From Nitrospina sp. (lineage in GTDB: Bacteria; Nitrospinota; Nitrospinia; Nitrospinales; VA-1), in the NCBI GenBank assembly GCA_002705185.1, contig PAJA01000047.1:12860-69773 (forward strand): 56,914 bases of DNA, written 5' to 3'. Positions 42,338-51,785 of this stretch are shown here, piece after piece. Both the position numbers and the translations under genes were made by a program. Below the pieces are notes generated by a model. It was not told where the DNA came from, did no database searches, and saw only the letters and a program-made list of their open reading frames with translations. The number at the start of each line of letters is the position of its first letter. The first letter of the stretch is position 1.

Positions 42338-45265
42338 ATGGGATTTGAGCTCAACAAAAGCTATAGCGGATTTAGATTGACGCAAAAGAAGGAAATTGAT
42401 GAACTAAAATCTCTTGGTCTTTTTTTTGAACACGAGGCCACCAAAGCTGAATTGATGGTTCTTGAAAACGATGATGATAATAAGGTGTTTAGTGCTACGT
42501 TCCGGACTCCACCCGAAGACGATACAGGGATAGCTCACATCTTAGAACACAGTGTTTTGTGTGGTTCTAGAAACTTCCCAGTCAAAGAACCTTTTGTCGA
42601 ATTGATGAAAGGAAGTTTGCAGACCTTTCTTAATGCTATGACTTTTCCAGATAAGACTATGTACCCAGTTGCCAGTAGAAACCAGAAAGATTTTTTCAAT
42701 CTAATGCATGTTTATCTGGATGCGGTTTTTTATCCCAATATATCTGAAGAAACTTTCAAGCAGGAAGGTTGGCATTATGAGTTAAACAGTCCGAAAGATA
42801 AAATTGTCTATAAAGGCGTGGTGCTTAATGAAATGAAGGGTGAGTTTTCGAATCCGGAAAGTAGTATCGACCGCCAGCTGGCCCATTCACTTTTTCCTTC
42901 TACAGCATATGGATTTGAGTCAGGAGGCGACCCGAAGAGAATTCCCGAACTTACATACCAAAAATTTAAGGAATTTCACCGAAAGCATTATCATCCTTCG
43001 AATAGTAGACTGTTCTTGTACGGAGATGGGGACACCCAAAGTTATCTTGATTTTTTACAGGAAAAATATTTACAGGATTTTGAAGGCATTGATATCAAAA
43101 CTTCTATTGCTTATCAGAGGTCTTTTAGGAAGCCGAAAAGAAAGCCTATGTCCTATCCAGTTTCAAGCGATGAATCGCTGGACAAAAAAACCTACGTTCT
43201 TCTTGGATATAAACTGGATAAGGCTGTTAATCATGAGCATTGCCTTGGGTTCAGCATACTGAGTCATCTTCTTCTGGGCTCTTCAGCATCCCCTTTAAGA
43301 AAAGCCCTTATCACCTCTGAGTTGGGTAGCGAAGTTATTGGTGGAGGATTCGATGATAATAGAGCTGATACTATATTTGCCGTAGGGCTAAAAGGAACAG
43401 AGCCTGAGCACGAAAATAAAATTCTTACGCTCATAGATTCAACTCTTTGTGAACTGGCCGATAATGGCATAGAGCAAGATATGATTCTTTCTGCAGTCAA
43501 TTCGATAGACTTTAGACTTCGCGAGGCAAATTTTGGTGGGTTCCCCAAAGGCATTGTTTATAACATTCAGGCTTTGGGTTCTTGGCTTTATGATAAAGAT
43601 CCTTTCACCCATCTAAGTTTTGAGAAGGTACTACTGAAAATCAAAAAACAAATGTATACGGGGTATTTTGAGGATTTGATCCGTCGTTACCTGATTAAAA
43701 ATAATCACCGTAGTATTCTGGTTGCTACGCCTAAACAGGGGTTGGGAAAGAAATGGGAGGCTCAGGAAAGAAAAATTTTAAAGTCGGTTAAAGATGCTCT
43801 TGATTCGGAACAAATGGATGCTCTGATCAAAGAAACACAAAAACTGCAGGAACGTCAATTGGCTTCTGACTCCCCAGAGGCACTTGCCAAACTCCCTTCT
43901 CTCGAGATTAATGATGTCCCTAAAGAGATTGAGAAGTATCCTCTAGAAATAAAAAGACAAGGCGACTCAAAGATACTATTCCATGACTTGTTCACCAATG
44001 ATATCGCATATATCCAAATAGGATTCAGTACTCACTCGGTGCCTAATCAAATGATTCCTTATATTCCTTTACTGGCAACTCTGATAATGGGGATGGGAAC
44101 TCATAAGCATAGCTACATAGAAATCTCGAAGTTGATGGGTATGCATACTGGTGGAATTCGTAATTCACATTTCTCTTCCGCTACTGTCGAGAACCGCCAG
44201 CAGGTTCTCTCATATGTTTTTTTCAACGGAAAAGCGTTAATGGAGAAAGTCGACAACTTGTTTGATCTTTTTGATGAATTGTTTGGCGAGTATAGCTTTG
44301 ATGATACTAAACGGTTAGTTGAAATCATTCGTAGCTCTAAGGCTGATATGGAAGATTCGATTGTCCCGCATGGCAATCATTATGTTTCGGCTAGACTTCA
44401 GTCTTATCAGTCACGACTTGGGAAGTTTGATGAGCTTACAGACGGCATCACGTATTATCGATTTTTAGAGCAACTACTCGAGAGTGTGGAGAAAAACCCT
44501 GCTGAGGTTGCTGATCAGTTTCGACAGGTAGCTGAAAGAGTCTTTACTCGTAAGAATGTTCTATTTAATGTGACCTCTGGTAAAAAGGATTATCCAACTA
44601 TAGAAAAAAGAATTTCCGGAACAGTGAAAGTTCTTTCGGATAAAGCATGGCCGGTTGAGGAATGGGATCTGAAAACCATACCTCTTAACGAGGGCTTTTT
44701 GACTGCCAGTAATATTCAGCATGTTGGTAAAGGAGCCAACCTTTATGATTTCGGCTTTAAATATTCCGGCCAATTTGAGATTCTTAAAGCACTTCTTAGA
44801 ACTGGATTTTTATGGGATAAGGTTCGTGTTCATGGTGGCGCCTATGGAAGTAGCAACTCGTTTAACTTTTTTACGGGGGATTATAGTTTGGTTTCCTATA
44901 GAGACCCCAACCTCCCTGAGACGCTGGCGGTCTATGATGAAATTGCAGATTTCTTGAGTAACCTGGAACTGTCATCTGAAGAATTGACTAAAATCATCAT
45001 CGGCTGTGTTGGGAAAATGGATCCACCTTTAACCTCCGATCGCAAAGGCTCTGCCTCCATGATTGATCACCTTACAGGGCGCACCCACGAGTTAAGGCAA
45101 AAATTTCGTGAGGAACTGCTATCCACTCGACTGGAAGATTTAAAGGGTTACGCTACCTTATTTAAAAAAATCAGGGATAGCGGCAATGTATGTGCCTTGG
45201 GTAATGAAGATAAGCTTAAAAAATCTAAGTCAGTATTTGGTCAGCTGGTCAAAGTTTTTAACTAA
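42338..45265 (+). CDS. PreP-like M16C zinc metalloprotease
   Basis: A 975-residue M16C (presequence protease/falcilysin) family enzyme. It carries the inverted zinc motif HILEH (residues 67-71; Glu70 catalytic) in GIAHILEHSVLCGS and the distal zinc Glu in VVLNEMKGEF at about residue 165. Other blocks are KEPFVELMKGSLQTFLNAMTF and YPVASRNQKDFFNLM. The C-terminal half forms the second enclosing shell, with SYRDPN near its end. Such proteases degrade small unstructured peptides. No signal peptide is visible. The ATG at 42338 follows GGAGTGGG, so it is preferred to the TTG 21 bases earlier. Confidence 0.95.
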   Translation: MGFELNKSYSGFRLTQKKEIDELKSLGLFFEHEATKAELMVLENDDDNKVFSATFRTPPEDDTGIAHILEHSVLCGSRNFPVKEPFVELMKGSLQTFLNAMTFPDKTMYPVASRNQKDFFNLMHVYLDAVFYPNISEETFKQEGWHYELNSPKDKIVYKGVVLNEMKGEFSNPESSIDRQLAHSLFPSTAYGFESGGDPKRIPELTYQKFKEFHRKHYHPSNSRLFLYGDGDTQSYLDFLQEKYLQDFEGIDIKTSIAYQRSFRKPKRKPMSYPVSSDESLDKKTYVLLGYKLDKAVNHEHCLGFSILSHLLLGSSASPLRKALITSELGSEVIGGGFDDNRADTIFAVGLKGTEPEHENKILTLIDSTLCELADNGIEQDMILSAVNSIDFRLREANFGGFPKGIVYNIQALGSWLYDKDPFTHLSFEKVLLKIKKQMYTGYFEDLIRRYLIKNNHRSILVATPKQGLGKKWEAQERKILKSVKDALDSEQMDALIKETQKLQERQLASDSPEALAKLPSLEINDVPKEIEKYPLEIKRQGDSKILFHDLFTNDIAYIQIGFSTHSVPNQMIPYIPLLATLIMGMGTHKHSYIEISKLMGMHTGGIRNSHFSSATVENRQQVLSYVFFNGKALMEKVDNLFDLFDELFGEYSFDDTKRLVEIIRSSKADMEDSIVPHGNHYVSARLQSYQSRLGKFDELTDGITYYRFLEQLLESVEKNPAEVADQFRQVAERVFTRKNVLFNVTSGKKDYPTIEKRISGTVKVLSDKAWPVEEWDLKTIPLNEGFLTASNIQHVGKGANLYDFGFKYSGQFEILKALLRTGFLWDKVRVHGGAYGSSNSFNFFTGDYSLVSYRDPNLPETLAVYDEIADFLSNLELSSEELTKIIIGCVGKMDPPLTSDRKGSASMIDHLTGRTHELRQKFREELLSTRLEDLKGYATLFKKIRDSGNVCALGNEDKLKKSKSVFGQLVKVFN

Positions 45266-45433
45266 CTACTAACGGTAAGGGTGTCGAGCAAGAGAAAGGA
45301 CAAGCTAGAACCAGTTACCTCGGTTTATTTATTGGGATTCCTTTTATTTTGTTAAAGTTAGTTGCTGCGACTATGTGGAGCGTTTCAAAAAACATCAGAT
45401 GCTGGAAGGTCTAAGTTCAAGTCGAATACTCAG

Positions 45434-45997
45434 TTATAGAGACTTGGCAATTTTAAAGGCCTTGTTCATTTCAGGGAGTTGTGTGAGTTCAGGAACCACT
45501 TCAAGGTGCCGAATGACTCCTTCCCGGTCTAATACTATGATGGCTCGTGTCAGCAAGCGGCTCTCCTCGATCAATAGCCCGGTCGATTGACCAAACTCAG
45601 CACCCCGATAATCAGACAAGAACAAAACATTGCGAATTTTTGCATTTCTCGCGAAGCGTTTTTGTGCGAAAGGAAGGTCCCGGCTTATTGTTACCAAGGT
45701 TATGAATTGATCAAGCCCTTTGTTCTCTTCACTAAGAATATGAGTCTGTTTTTCGCAGGTAGGCGTGTCTATAGAGGGTACAATACTAAGTATTGTCACC
45801 TTTCCTTTAAGTGATTTTAAGCTAACCATTTTCAATTCTAAGTCAGGGAGGTAGACAGTTGGTATTGTTTTCCCCACCTGTATTAATTCTCCTGTCAGAG
45901 TAAGGGGTTTCCCTCTTAGAGTGATATTTTGTTGGCCCCAACTTAACCCTGTAAAGACGAAAACTCCGAATATGGCTACTAATGATTTCTGAAGCAT
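45434..45997 (-). CDS. tpx: Periplasmic Tpx-like thiol peroxidase lacking the resolving cysteine
   Basis: An atypical 2-Cys peroxiredoxin by family (Tpx), but with only one cysteine. The ATG at 45997 starts a signal peptide (MLQKSLVAIFGVFVFTGLSWG), so the enzyme should be exported. Tpx motifs: ITLRGKPLTLTG, VPSIDTPTCEKQ carrying the peroxidatic Cys, and ISRDLPFAQKRFARN. In E. coli Tpx this last block ends RFC with the resolving Cys; here it is Ala, and no other Cys remains. It could work as a 1-Cys peroxidase using an external thiol. It lies just downstream of mutS2 on the same strand. Confidence 0.9.
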   Translation of the reverse strand: MLQKSLVAIFGVFVFTGLSWGQQNITLRGKPLTLTGELIQVGKTIPTVYLPDLELKMVSLKSLKGKVTILSIVPSIDTPTCEKQTHILSEENKGLDQFITLVTISRDLPFAQKRFARNAKIRNVLFLSDYRGAEFGQSTGLLIEESRLLTRAIIVLDREGVIRHLEVVPELTQLPEMNKAFKIAKSL

Positions 45998-46023
45998 GAA
46001 TTTATCTATCCATTTCAATTTTT

Positions 46024-48402
46024 TTAAAACTCAACAACAGTAACGCCATCGCCGCCTTCGTGGCGTGACCCTGGTGTGAATTGTTTGCATAGTCCAGCTT
46101 TTTCCAAATAGTTGCGGACTAGAGTTTTTATAGTTCCCATACCATGACCATGTATAATAAGTACTCTTTGTGCTTTGCGAACAATGGCTTTACTGAGAAA
46201 ATCCTCCATTAAGGCTTCTGCATCTTCCGAATTCATACCTCTCAAGTCACAGGATGATGAATCACCGGTTACAGAGTCAGTATGAACATTCATCGAAAAT
46301 TTATTTTCCTTCTTTTTTCCTTTTCTTCTCGGGTTTCCGCGAAGAGCTTTGGCATCAACAACGGTTGCTATATTACCCATTTGCACTCGTAGCTTTTTCT
46401 TTCCTGTAGGTTTTTCTAACAGGATACCAAGGGCTCCAAGATTCAAAATTAAAACCGGATCTCCAGATTTTAGATTTTCGGCAGGCAAGGACCACTCATC
46501 TATATCATCAACTTTTGAAGATAAGGTTACCTGACTCATGGACTGTATTTGCTTTTCTACCTTGCGAATTTTGGGGAGATCTTTTTTGCCTTTGATTTCC
46601 TGAATCATTTTTTGAATTTCTGCTTTTCCGGCACGAACTTCCAGTTGTAGTTTTTTGGCCTTATTTTTTTTAAAATCTTGTTCTTCATCTCGCAGTTTAT
46701 GCGTTAAAATTTTCTGTTCTCTTGCTAGACCTTCGATTTCCTCTTTCTGCTGCCTGATGGCTTCTCGTTCACGACTGAGCTCCAGTCTCTGTCGAGTCAA
46801 ATCGTCTAGTAGATCTTCAGCACGGTTTTCTTTATTTTGATACAAGGTACGGGCCTGATCAATAATGCTTTGTTTCAGACCTAATCTTTCAGCTGTATCT
46901 AAGGCTGCACTTTGTCCAGGTACTCCAAAAATCAAGCGATAGGTGGGGCCTAATGTTTCAAGATCGAATTCTGTGCAGGCATTAAGAAAACCTTCATGGG
47001 TCTGTGCTAAAATTTTCAAAGTAAAATAGTGGGTGGAGACCAATGTCATAACATTTTTATTTTTAAGATCAAAAAGAATTGCTTCGGCTAGGGCTGCACC
47101 TTCTGCTGGGTCGGTAGCAATACCCAGCTCATCGAGAAGTACTAGAGATCCTGTGTCAACATGATTCAGGATATGAACGATTTTTTTTAAGTGTCCGGAA
47201 AACGTTGATAGCTTCAATTGAATATTCTGGTCATCACCAATGTCAGAATATATCTTTGGAAAAAATGGAATCTTTGAATTCTCTTTTACTGGAAGATATA
47301 GCCCGGCTCTGGCCATTAAAGCTAGCAGGCCTAAAGTTTTGAGTGTAACTGTTTTTCCACCTGTATTCGGGCCAGATATGATGACAACTCGGATAGAGTT
47401 GTCCCAATTGATAGTATTTGGAATTACCGTTTCACCATCCAGAACTAGTTCTGGATTCCGAGCTTCCTTAAGTTCTATTATAGAGTCTGAGTTCATTGGA
47501 CAGTGGACTGCCGACATGGTTTTGGCCAGCCTTGCTTTAGCATAAATAAGGTCAAGAGATACCAGTGCCTCTAAATTTATCTTTAGTGGTTCTTGAAACT
47601 GGATTGTTTTAAGAGCCAGGGATTGTAGGATTTTAATTTTTTCCTGTGCGATTTGAAGACGTGCTATCTTTAACTGGTTATTCAGGGGTACGATAGAAGC
47701 AGGTTCTATAAATAGGGTCTGTCCTGTTCCAGAGCTGTCGTGAACTATGCCCTCTACACGGGACTTGAGCTCCACTCTTACAGGAACAACCATGCGTTCT
47801 TCACGTTCAGTGATGTAAGAATCCTGAAGTGCCTCTCGAACTCTATCTGAACTGATAAGATGTTTTAGCCGTTCTTCGAGTTTGCTTTTTGCGGTCTCGG
47901 CATTGCGGATGGCCTGACGTAATTCAGGCGTTGCATTTTCCCGGATGTTCCCTTCATCATCAATGCAACGTATCAGATCATCGTAAAAATCCTTCAGTGG
48001 ATCAAGCCTTTCTAACCAGACCAGTAAGCGAGGATATATTATTTTCTTGTCGTTTTCGCTAAGAAGTGTTTTGCATAAATACAAAAGTTTGATGAGAGCA
48101 AGGCATTGATCAGGATCAATAATCTTTTGCTCTTCGACTTCTTGGCAAACAGGACCAATGTCTTCAAACCGATCCATAGGAAATGAATCGAGAGAGTCTA
48201 GCAACGCGACCATCTCGGCAGTTTCTTCGAGTAAAGCTTGTGCGAAATTAAAATTATCTTCGGGTCTTAACTGTCGGCATTTATTCTGAGTGATTGGAGA
48301 GCAGGCATGGTTGGCTAAGGCCGAAACGACTCGTCCCCACCCCAAAAGCTGCATGGATTTTTCGATCAGGTCAATCAAATTGGATGAGGGGGTATTGCTC
48401 AC
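46024..48402 (-). CDS. mutS2: MutS2-family DNA-binding ATPase with Smr nuclease domain
   Basis: A 792-residue MutS2 protein, which acts in recombination control or ribosome rescue, not in mismatch repair. The core and clamp lie in residues 1-~310. The ATPase has Walker A SGPNTGGKTVTLKTLG (344-351 P-loop), STFSGHLKK, and DELGIATDPAEGAALAEAIL. A long coiled coil (KOW-containing region about 520-700) follows, and the C-terminal Smr domain has CDLRGMNSEDAEALMEDF and LIIHGHGMGTIKTLV. It starts at a GTG. The downstream tpx-like gene is only 26 bp away from its stop. Confidence 0.96.
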   Translation of the reverse strand: MSNTPSSNLIDLIEKSMQLLGWGRVVSALANHACSPITQNKCRQLRPEDNFNFAQALLEETAEMVALLDSLDSFPMDRFEDIGPVCQEVEEQKIIDPDQCLALIKLLYLCKTLLSENDKKIIYPRLLVWLERLDPLKDFYDDLIRCIDDEGNIRENATPELRQAIRNAETAKSKLEERLKHLISSDRVREALQDSYITEREERMVVPVRVELKSRVEGIVHDSSGTGQTLFIEPASIVPLNNQLKIARLQIAQEKIKILQSLALKTIQFQEPLKINLEALVSLDLIYAKARLAKTMSAVHCPMNSDSIIELKEARNPELVLDGETVIPNTINWDNSIRVVIISGPNTGGKTVTLKTLGLLALMARAGLYLPVKENSKIPFFPKIYSDIGDDQNIQLKLSTFSGHLKKIVHILNHVDTGSLVLLDELGIATDPAEGAALAEAILFDLKNKNVMTLVSTHYFTLKILAQTHEGFLNACTEFDLETLGPTYRLIFGVPGQSAALDTAERLGLKQSIIDQARTLYQNKENRAEDLLDDLTRQRLELSREREAIRQQKEEIEGLAREQKILTHKLRDEEQDFKKNKAKKLQLEVRAGKAEIQKMIQEIKGKKDLPKIRKVEKQIQSMSQVTLSSKVDDIDEWSLPAENLKSGDPVLILNLGALGILLEKPTGKKKLRVQMGNIATVVDAKALRGNPRRKGKKKENKFSMNVHTDSVTGDSSSCDLRGMNSEDAEALMEDFLSKAIVRKAQRVLIIHGHGMGTIKTLVRNYLEKAGLCKQFTPGSRHEGGDGVTVVEF

Positions 48403-48489
48403 AACTCAATCATGTGGGATGGCCGAATGATACTTTCTCTTAGCTCCTGGCAGGGGTAATCAGAATTATTCTTTCGAGATAATATTTTT

Positions 48490-49848
48490 TTAAGAGATAC
48501 GACCATTACTGTTTATCTCACTAGCTGGGGAATGATCGACTAAAGTAGATTCAAGTAGAATTGTTACCTTGGCGTCATACAGGCGATTGGGTTCGCGGAG
48601 TTTTTTATATCCATACAAAAGAACTGCTAGATCTTTTTTCACCTTTTTTTTATAGCTGGTCTTTTTTTCTCCGGGTATTAAATTATTACCTTGAACTTGA
48701 AATTTTTGCGTAGTTATGGTGACGACTTTATCGAAATCAATAGTTTCGCTATTAAAATATAAATCATATTTAACAATATTTTCTCCCATAACTTCAAACT
48801 GGTTTGGTCCTTTACGAGTGGCAAACATTCTGGAAATTTTGCCATCACGAATAATAGGCTTTGGGCTTTCTGGTCCTGGCAACTCAAGTAAAGCAAGGTT
48901 TTTACCTTCAATTAACTGAGCCCAGTTAATTAAGCCCATATGGTTTCCTTCCCTAGTCATACGGACGACATTTGGGTTGTTCTGTCTTTTTTGTTTGCCT
49001 ATCCATTCTACCATTGCAGGAATTTCTGATTCGGGTAGAAAATGACCACCATGAGCAAGTCCTTTCTCCTCATGTTCCCGGTAGATAACAGGATACTTCA
49101 TATCGGATAAAATTTTATGTATGCGACGGCTTAGTTTGATGGGGAAAATGGGGTCGTGTACTCCTTGAATCATATAAATTGGTGTATTACGTAAGTTCAT
49201 CAGAAAGTGCATATATCTGGGAGTAATGCTTCCGGCTATAGGGATTAAACCCGCAAATCGATCAGGATAAAACATGCCAATCATATACGCACCGATGGCA
49301 CCATTTGATAATCCAGCAAGAAAAATTCGGTCAGAGTTTATGTTGTATTTTTCACGAGTTTCATCAATTAGTCTGAGTACCATCTCCTCGGCAGGCCGAG
49401 CCCACCAGGCCCCCATAGGATAAGTGGGACACAAGACTGCAACTTTTTCACCTAAACGCTCTACCCAGGCAGAGATGGTGTTAGCACCGCTACCGCCAAG
49501 TCCATGCAAAACAACCACGAGTGGGATTTTTTCTTCAGTTCTTGATGCACTTGGAATAAATAGGGAATAAGGGTAGTCTTTCCGGTTATACTTAATCTTT
49601 AAATTTTTTTGCAGCCCGATAGGATTAGAAGTTTTTTGTGTTCGGGAGCGTAGTATGGATTTTATAGTTTCATGCTGGACTTGTTTTAAACGATTTAGCA
49701 CCTGCTTTTCCACCTCAGGGTCCTGAGTGGAAAGAAACAAGTTTACTTCGGATTTGATGTCGAGTATTTCTCGCACTGTACCGGGTTCTTGGACTGCAGA
49801 GCACGACACAAAAAACAGAATGATCAAAATATTTTTTATTATATTCAT
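48490..49848 (-). CDS. Lipoprotein alpha/beta hydrolase (PHB depolymerase/esterase-like)
   Basis: A 452-residue lipoprotein: LIILFFVSC ends in a lipobox with Cys16, so it is anchored to a membrane. Residues ~85-290 form an alpha/beta hydrolase with VVVLHGLGGSG (oxyanion region), the nucleophile motif GLSNG with Ser181, an acid in GVHDPIFP (Asp232), and AHGGH with the catalytic His near 266-269. This matches esterase/PHB-depolymerase-like (LpqC) proteins. Residues ~290-452 are an uncharacterised domain rich in charged strands (e.g. FEVMGENIVKYDLYF). Substrate unknown. It is a single gene, divergent from a SprT-like gene. Confidence 0.85.
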   Translation of the reverse strand: MNIIKNILIILFFVSCSAVQEPGTVREILDIKSEVNLFLSTQDPEVEKQVLNRLKQVQHETIKSILRSRTQKTSNPIGLQKNLKIKYNRKDYPYSLFIPSASRTEEKIPLVVVLHGLGGSGANTISAWVERLGEKVAVLCPTYPMGAWWARPAEEMVLRLIDETREKYNINSDRIFLAGLSNGAIGAYMIGMFYPDRFAGLIPIAGSITPRYMHFLMNLRNTPIYMIQGVHDPIFPIKLSRRIHKILSDMKYPVIYREHEEKGLAHGGHFLPESEIPAMVEWIGKQKRQNNPNVVRMTREGNHMGLINWAQLIEGKNLALLELPGPESPKPIIRDGKISRMFATRKGPNQFEVMGENIVKYDLYFNSETIDFDKVVTITTQKFQVQGNNLIPGEKKTSYKKKVKKDLAVLLYGYKKLREPNRLYDAKVTILLESTLVDHSPASEINSNGRIS

Positions 49849-50079
49849 GAGTAATACAGTATCTAATTTTAAAATCTTTGTAAAGACTTTAAGGAATAGC
49901 CTAAGTGACTAATTTTATTGGAATTTTATCCTGCCATGCGGTAAGATTTATTTCTGTTTAGCTGCGTTTAAGCATTCTTAACTCTTCTTATGGCCTGCCT
50001 TATGAAATCATTAAAAACACCTGTTCAAACTCTGGTAAAAGCTCTCAATCTCGGGATTTTATCTCTGGGGAAGTGTCAA

Positions 50080-50787
50080 ATGAGTACAAGTGATTCTGTT
50101 GCCCTGAATCGAATGTTTACATTAAAGAAAAAAGGAATGGATTATGTGGGTCAGGTTAGAGTTCGCTCCGAAAACCCGCACGCCCGTATCGAAGTCTTTA
50201 ACGAAAGCTATTTTGAAGAGTTTGACCAACCTGAAGCTTTAGTGCGTGACTATCTTACTGAGAAGGTTTTAAGTCGCTTGTTAAAGGACAAGGAATTGCC
50301 AGAAGAGGTAAAAGACCTGATCCAAGAACATATCGAATATCAGGAGCTTTTGACTGAGAAGAAAGAAACTGTATTGATATCTAGTAATGACCGGGATCTC
50401 GATAAAATTTTTGAACGTTTTAATAGTGAGTATTTCGATAACCATATTCAGGCCGAGATCAGATGGGGGCGCGATGTCAAATCCCGCAATAAAAGTGGTT
50501 TTCGCTATGGTTCCTATGATGAACAAAAAAGAATTATTCGTATTCATCCGCGATTGAAGCAGGACTTTGTTCCTATATCCGTTTTGGAACTTACCATTTA
50601 TCACGAAATGTGCCACCAGTATGCCCCATCTTATAAGAGGAATGGAACCTGGCAAAGTCATCACCCTGAATTCAAGAAGAAAGAACGTGAGTACAAGAAC
50701 TTCAAAGAGGCTAGGAAATGGGAAAAGCACAACTGGCACCGTTTGCTTCTCCCCTCTGAGGAAAATAGCGAATCGGTAACAGCATGA
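50080..50787 (+). CDS. SprT-like zinc metalloprotein
   Basis: A protein with the SprT-like metalloprotease core: FERFNSEYFDNHI, AEIRWGRD, and the zinc site YHEMCHQYAP with HExxH, followed by SHHPEFKKKEREY, which gives the third ligand. Family members include proteases acting on DNA-protein crosslinks, but many bacterial members are uncharacterised. The N-terminal ~90 residues with RVRSENPHARIEVFNESYF are not part of the SprT core and I do not recognise them. The ATG at 50080 is favoured by GGGGAAG upstream; the frame stays open to 49990, so up to 30 more residues are possible. Confidence 0.78.
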   Translation: MSTSDSVALNRMFTLKKKGMDYVGQVRVRSENPHARIEVFNESYFEEFDQPEALVRDYLTEKVLSRLLKDKELPEEVKDLIQEHIEYQELLTEKKETVLISSNDRDLDKIFERFNSEYFDNHIQAEIRWGRDVKSRNKSGFRYGSYDEQKRIIRIHPRLKQDFVPISVLELTIYHEMCHQYAPSYKRNGTWQSHHPEFKKKEREYKNFKEARKWEKHNWHRLLLPSEENSESVTA

Positions 50788-50913
50788 ATCTCATTGCAAT
50801 TACCATTGATTCGACTTAAATTAATTATATGCCATCATAGGTAAAAATGAAAAAAGTTCGTTACTGAACTGTGAACTCGCCGGAGGTAGACAGTATTAAC
50901 TTGATAGAGTAGA

Positions 50914-50940
50914 GAGCAATGTTAGTTTAAAGTATTGCTC
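50914..50940. repeat. Inverted repeat upstream of yggS
   Basis: GAGCAAT (50914-50920) and ATTGCTC (50934-50940), 13 bp apart, lie about 34 bp before the preferred yggS start. They could be an operator or a weak hairpin. The AGCAATG core also occurs in the inverted repeat at 40887-40918, but the layouts differ. Confidence 0.4.
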
Positions 50941-50973
50941 AATGGTTTCTCACCTAGCGGTTGCCTTAGAAAA

Positions 50974-51678
50974 ATGTCGATGATTACAGAAAGTCTCGTT
51001 GATGTATTGGAACGAATTTCCCAGACCACCCAAAAATCGGGAAGAACACCGAATAGTGTTAGCCTAATTACGGTTTCCAAGCAAGTTAGTGTTGACCGAA
51101 TAGAAGAAGCCCGGGGGGCTGGGGCTGTGATATTCGGGGAAAATAAGATTCAGGAAGCGATTCCTAAGATAGCGCAGCTAGGCTGGGACGAGATTTCATG
51201 GCATTTCATTGGTCATTTACAAAAGAATAAGGTCAAGTTTCTTGACGAACGTTTCGACTTAATCCATTCGGTGGACAGTTTTATGCTAGCAGAGAAAATC
51301 GCTGGGCATTGTCATTCAGAAAACCGAGTGCAGAGAATTTTATTGCAGGTAAATGTCTCAGGCGAAACCACAAAATTTGGTATGGAACCAAGCGAGTTAG
51401 AAAAAAAGATGATTGATTTTTCCCGCTTGAAAGGTGTTAACGTGGCAGGACTGATGACTATTCCTCCATTTTATTCCGATCCTGAAAATTCTCGTAAACA
51501 TTTTTCACGATTACGGGAGATTCGGGATCAATGCGAAAAACAGAGCGGGCTTTTACTGCCCGAACTTTCCATGGGGATGAGCCACGACTTTCAAATTGCT
51601 ATAGAAGAGGGCGCGACTTTGGTCCGTGTTGGGACAGCAATTTTTGGTTCTCGCCAGCCCAGACCTGGCGAAAATTAA
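50974..51678 (+). CDS. yggS: PLP homeostasis protein YggS/PROSC
   Basis: A pyridoxal 5'-phosphate-binding protein of the PLPBP family, involved in vitamin B6 and amino-acid homeostasis. It has a single-domain alanine-racemase-like TIM barrel with the PLP lysine in LITVSKQ, FGENKIQEAIPK, HFIGHLQKNK, IHSVDS, LLQVNVSGETTKFGM, and the closing ELSMGMSHDFQIAIEEGATLVRVG (family signature) with GTAIFG. A start at 50974 gives the usual length; a frame start at 50935 is also possible. It is upstream of proC on the same strand, a very common pairing. Confidence 0.94.
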   Translation: MSMITESLVDVLERISQTTQKSGRTPNSVSLITVSKQVSVDRIEEARGAGAVIFGENKIQEAIPKIAQLGWDEISWHFIGHLQKNKVKFLDERFDLIHSVDSFMLAEKIAGHCHSENRVQRILLQVNVSGETTKFGMEPSELEKKMIDFSRLKGVNVAGLMTIPPFYSDPENSRKHFSRLREIRDQCEKQSGLLLPELSMGMSHDFQIAIEEGATLVRVGTAIFGSRQPRPGEN

Positions 51679-51785
51679 TTTGGCATTTATTGGACAGTTA
51701 ATTAGTTATGCCAGCCAGGTGAAGCTATTACTAGCTTTGAGGTTATTAATATTTTCAGATTTAAATTAATCGGGAGAATAACTTT

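Noticed and set aside
42317-42338. TTG start for the PreP-like protease
   Set aside because: The extra codons read through the GGAGTGGG ribosome site that serves the ATG at 42338.
50281-50739. 152-codon minus-strand frame opposite the SprT-like gene
   Set aside because: The plus-strand frame carries the HExxH zinc site; the minus-strand translation has no motif.
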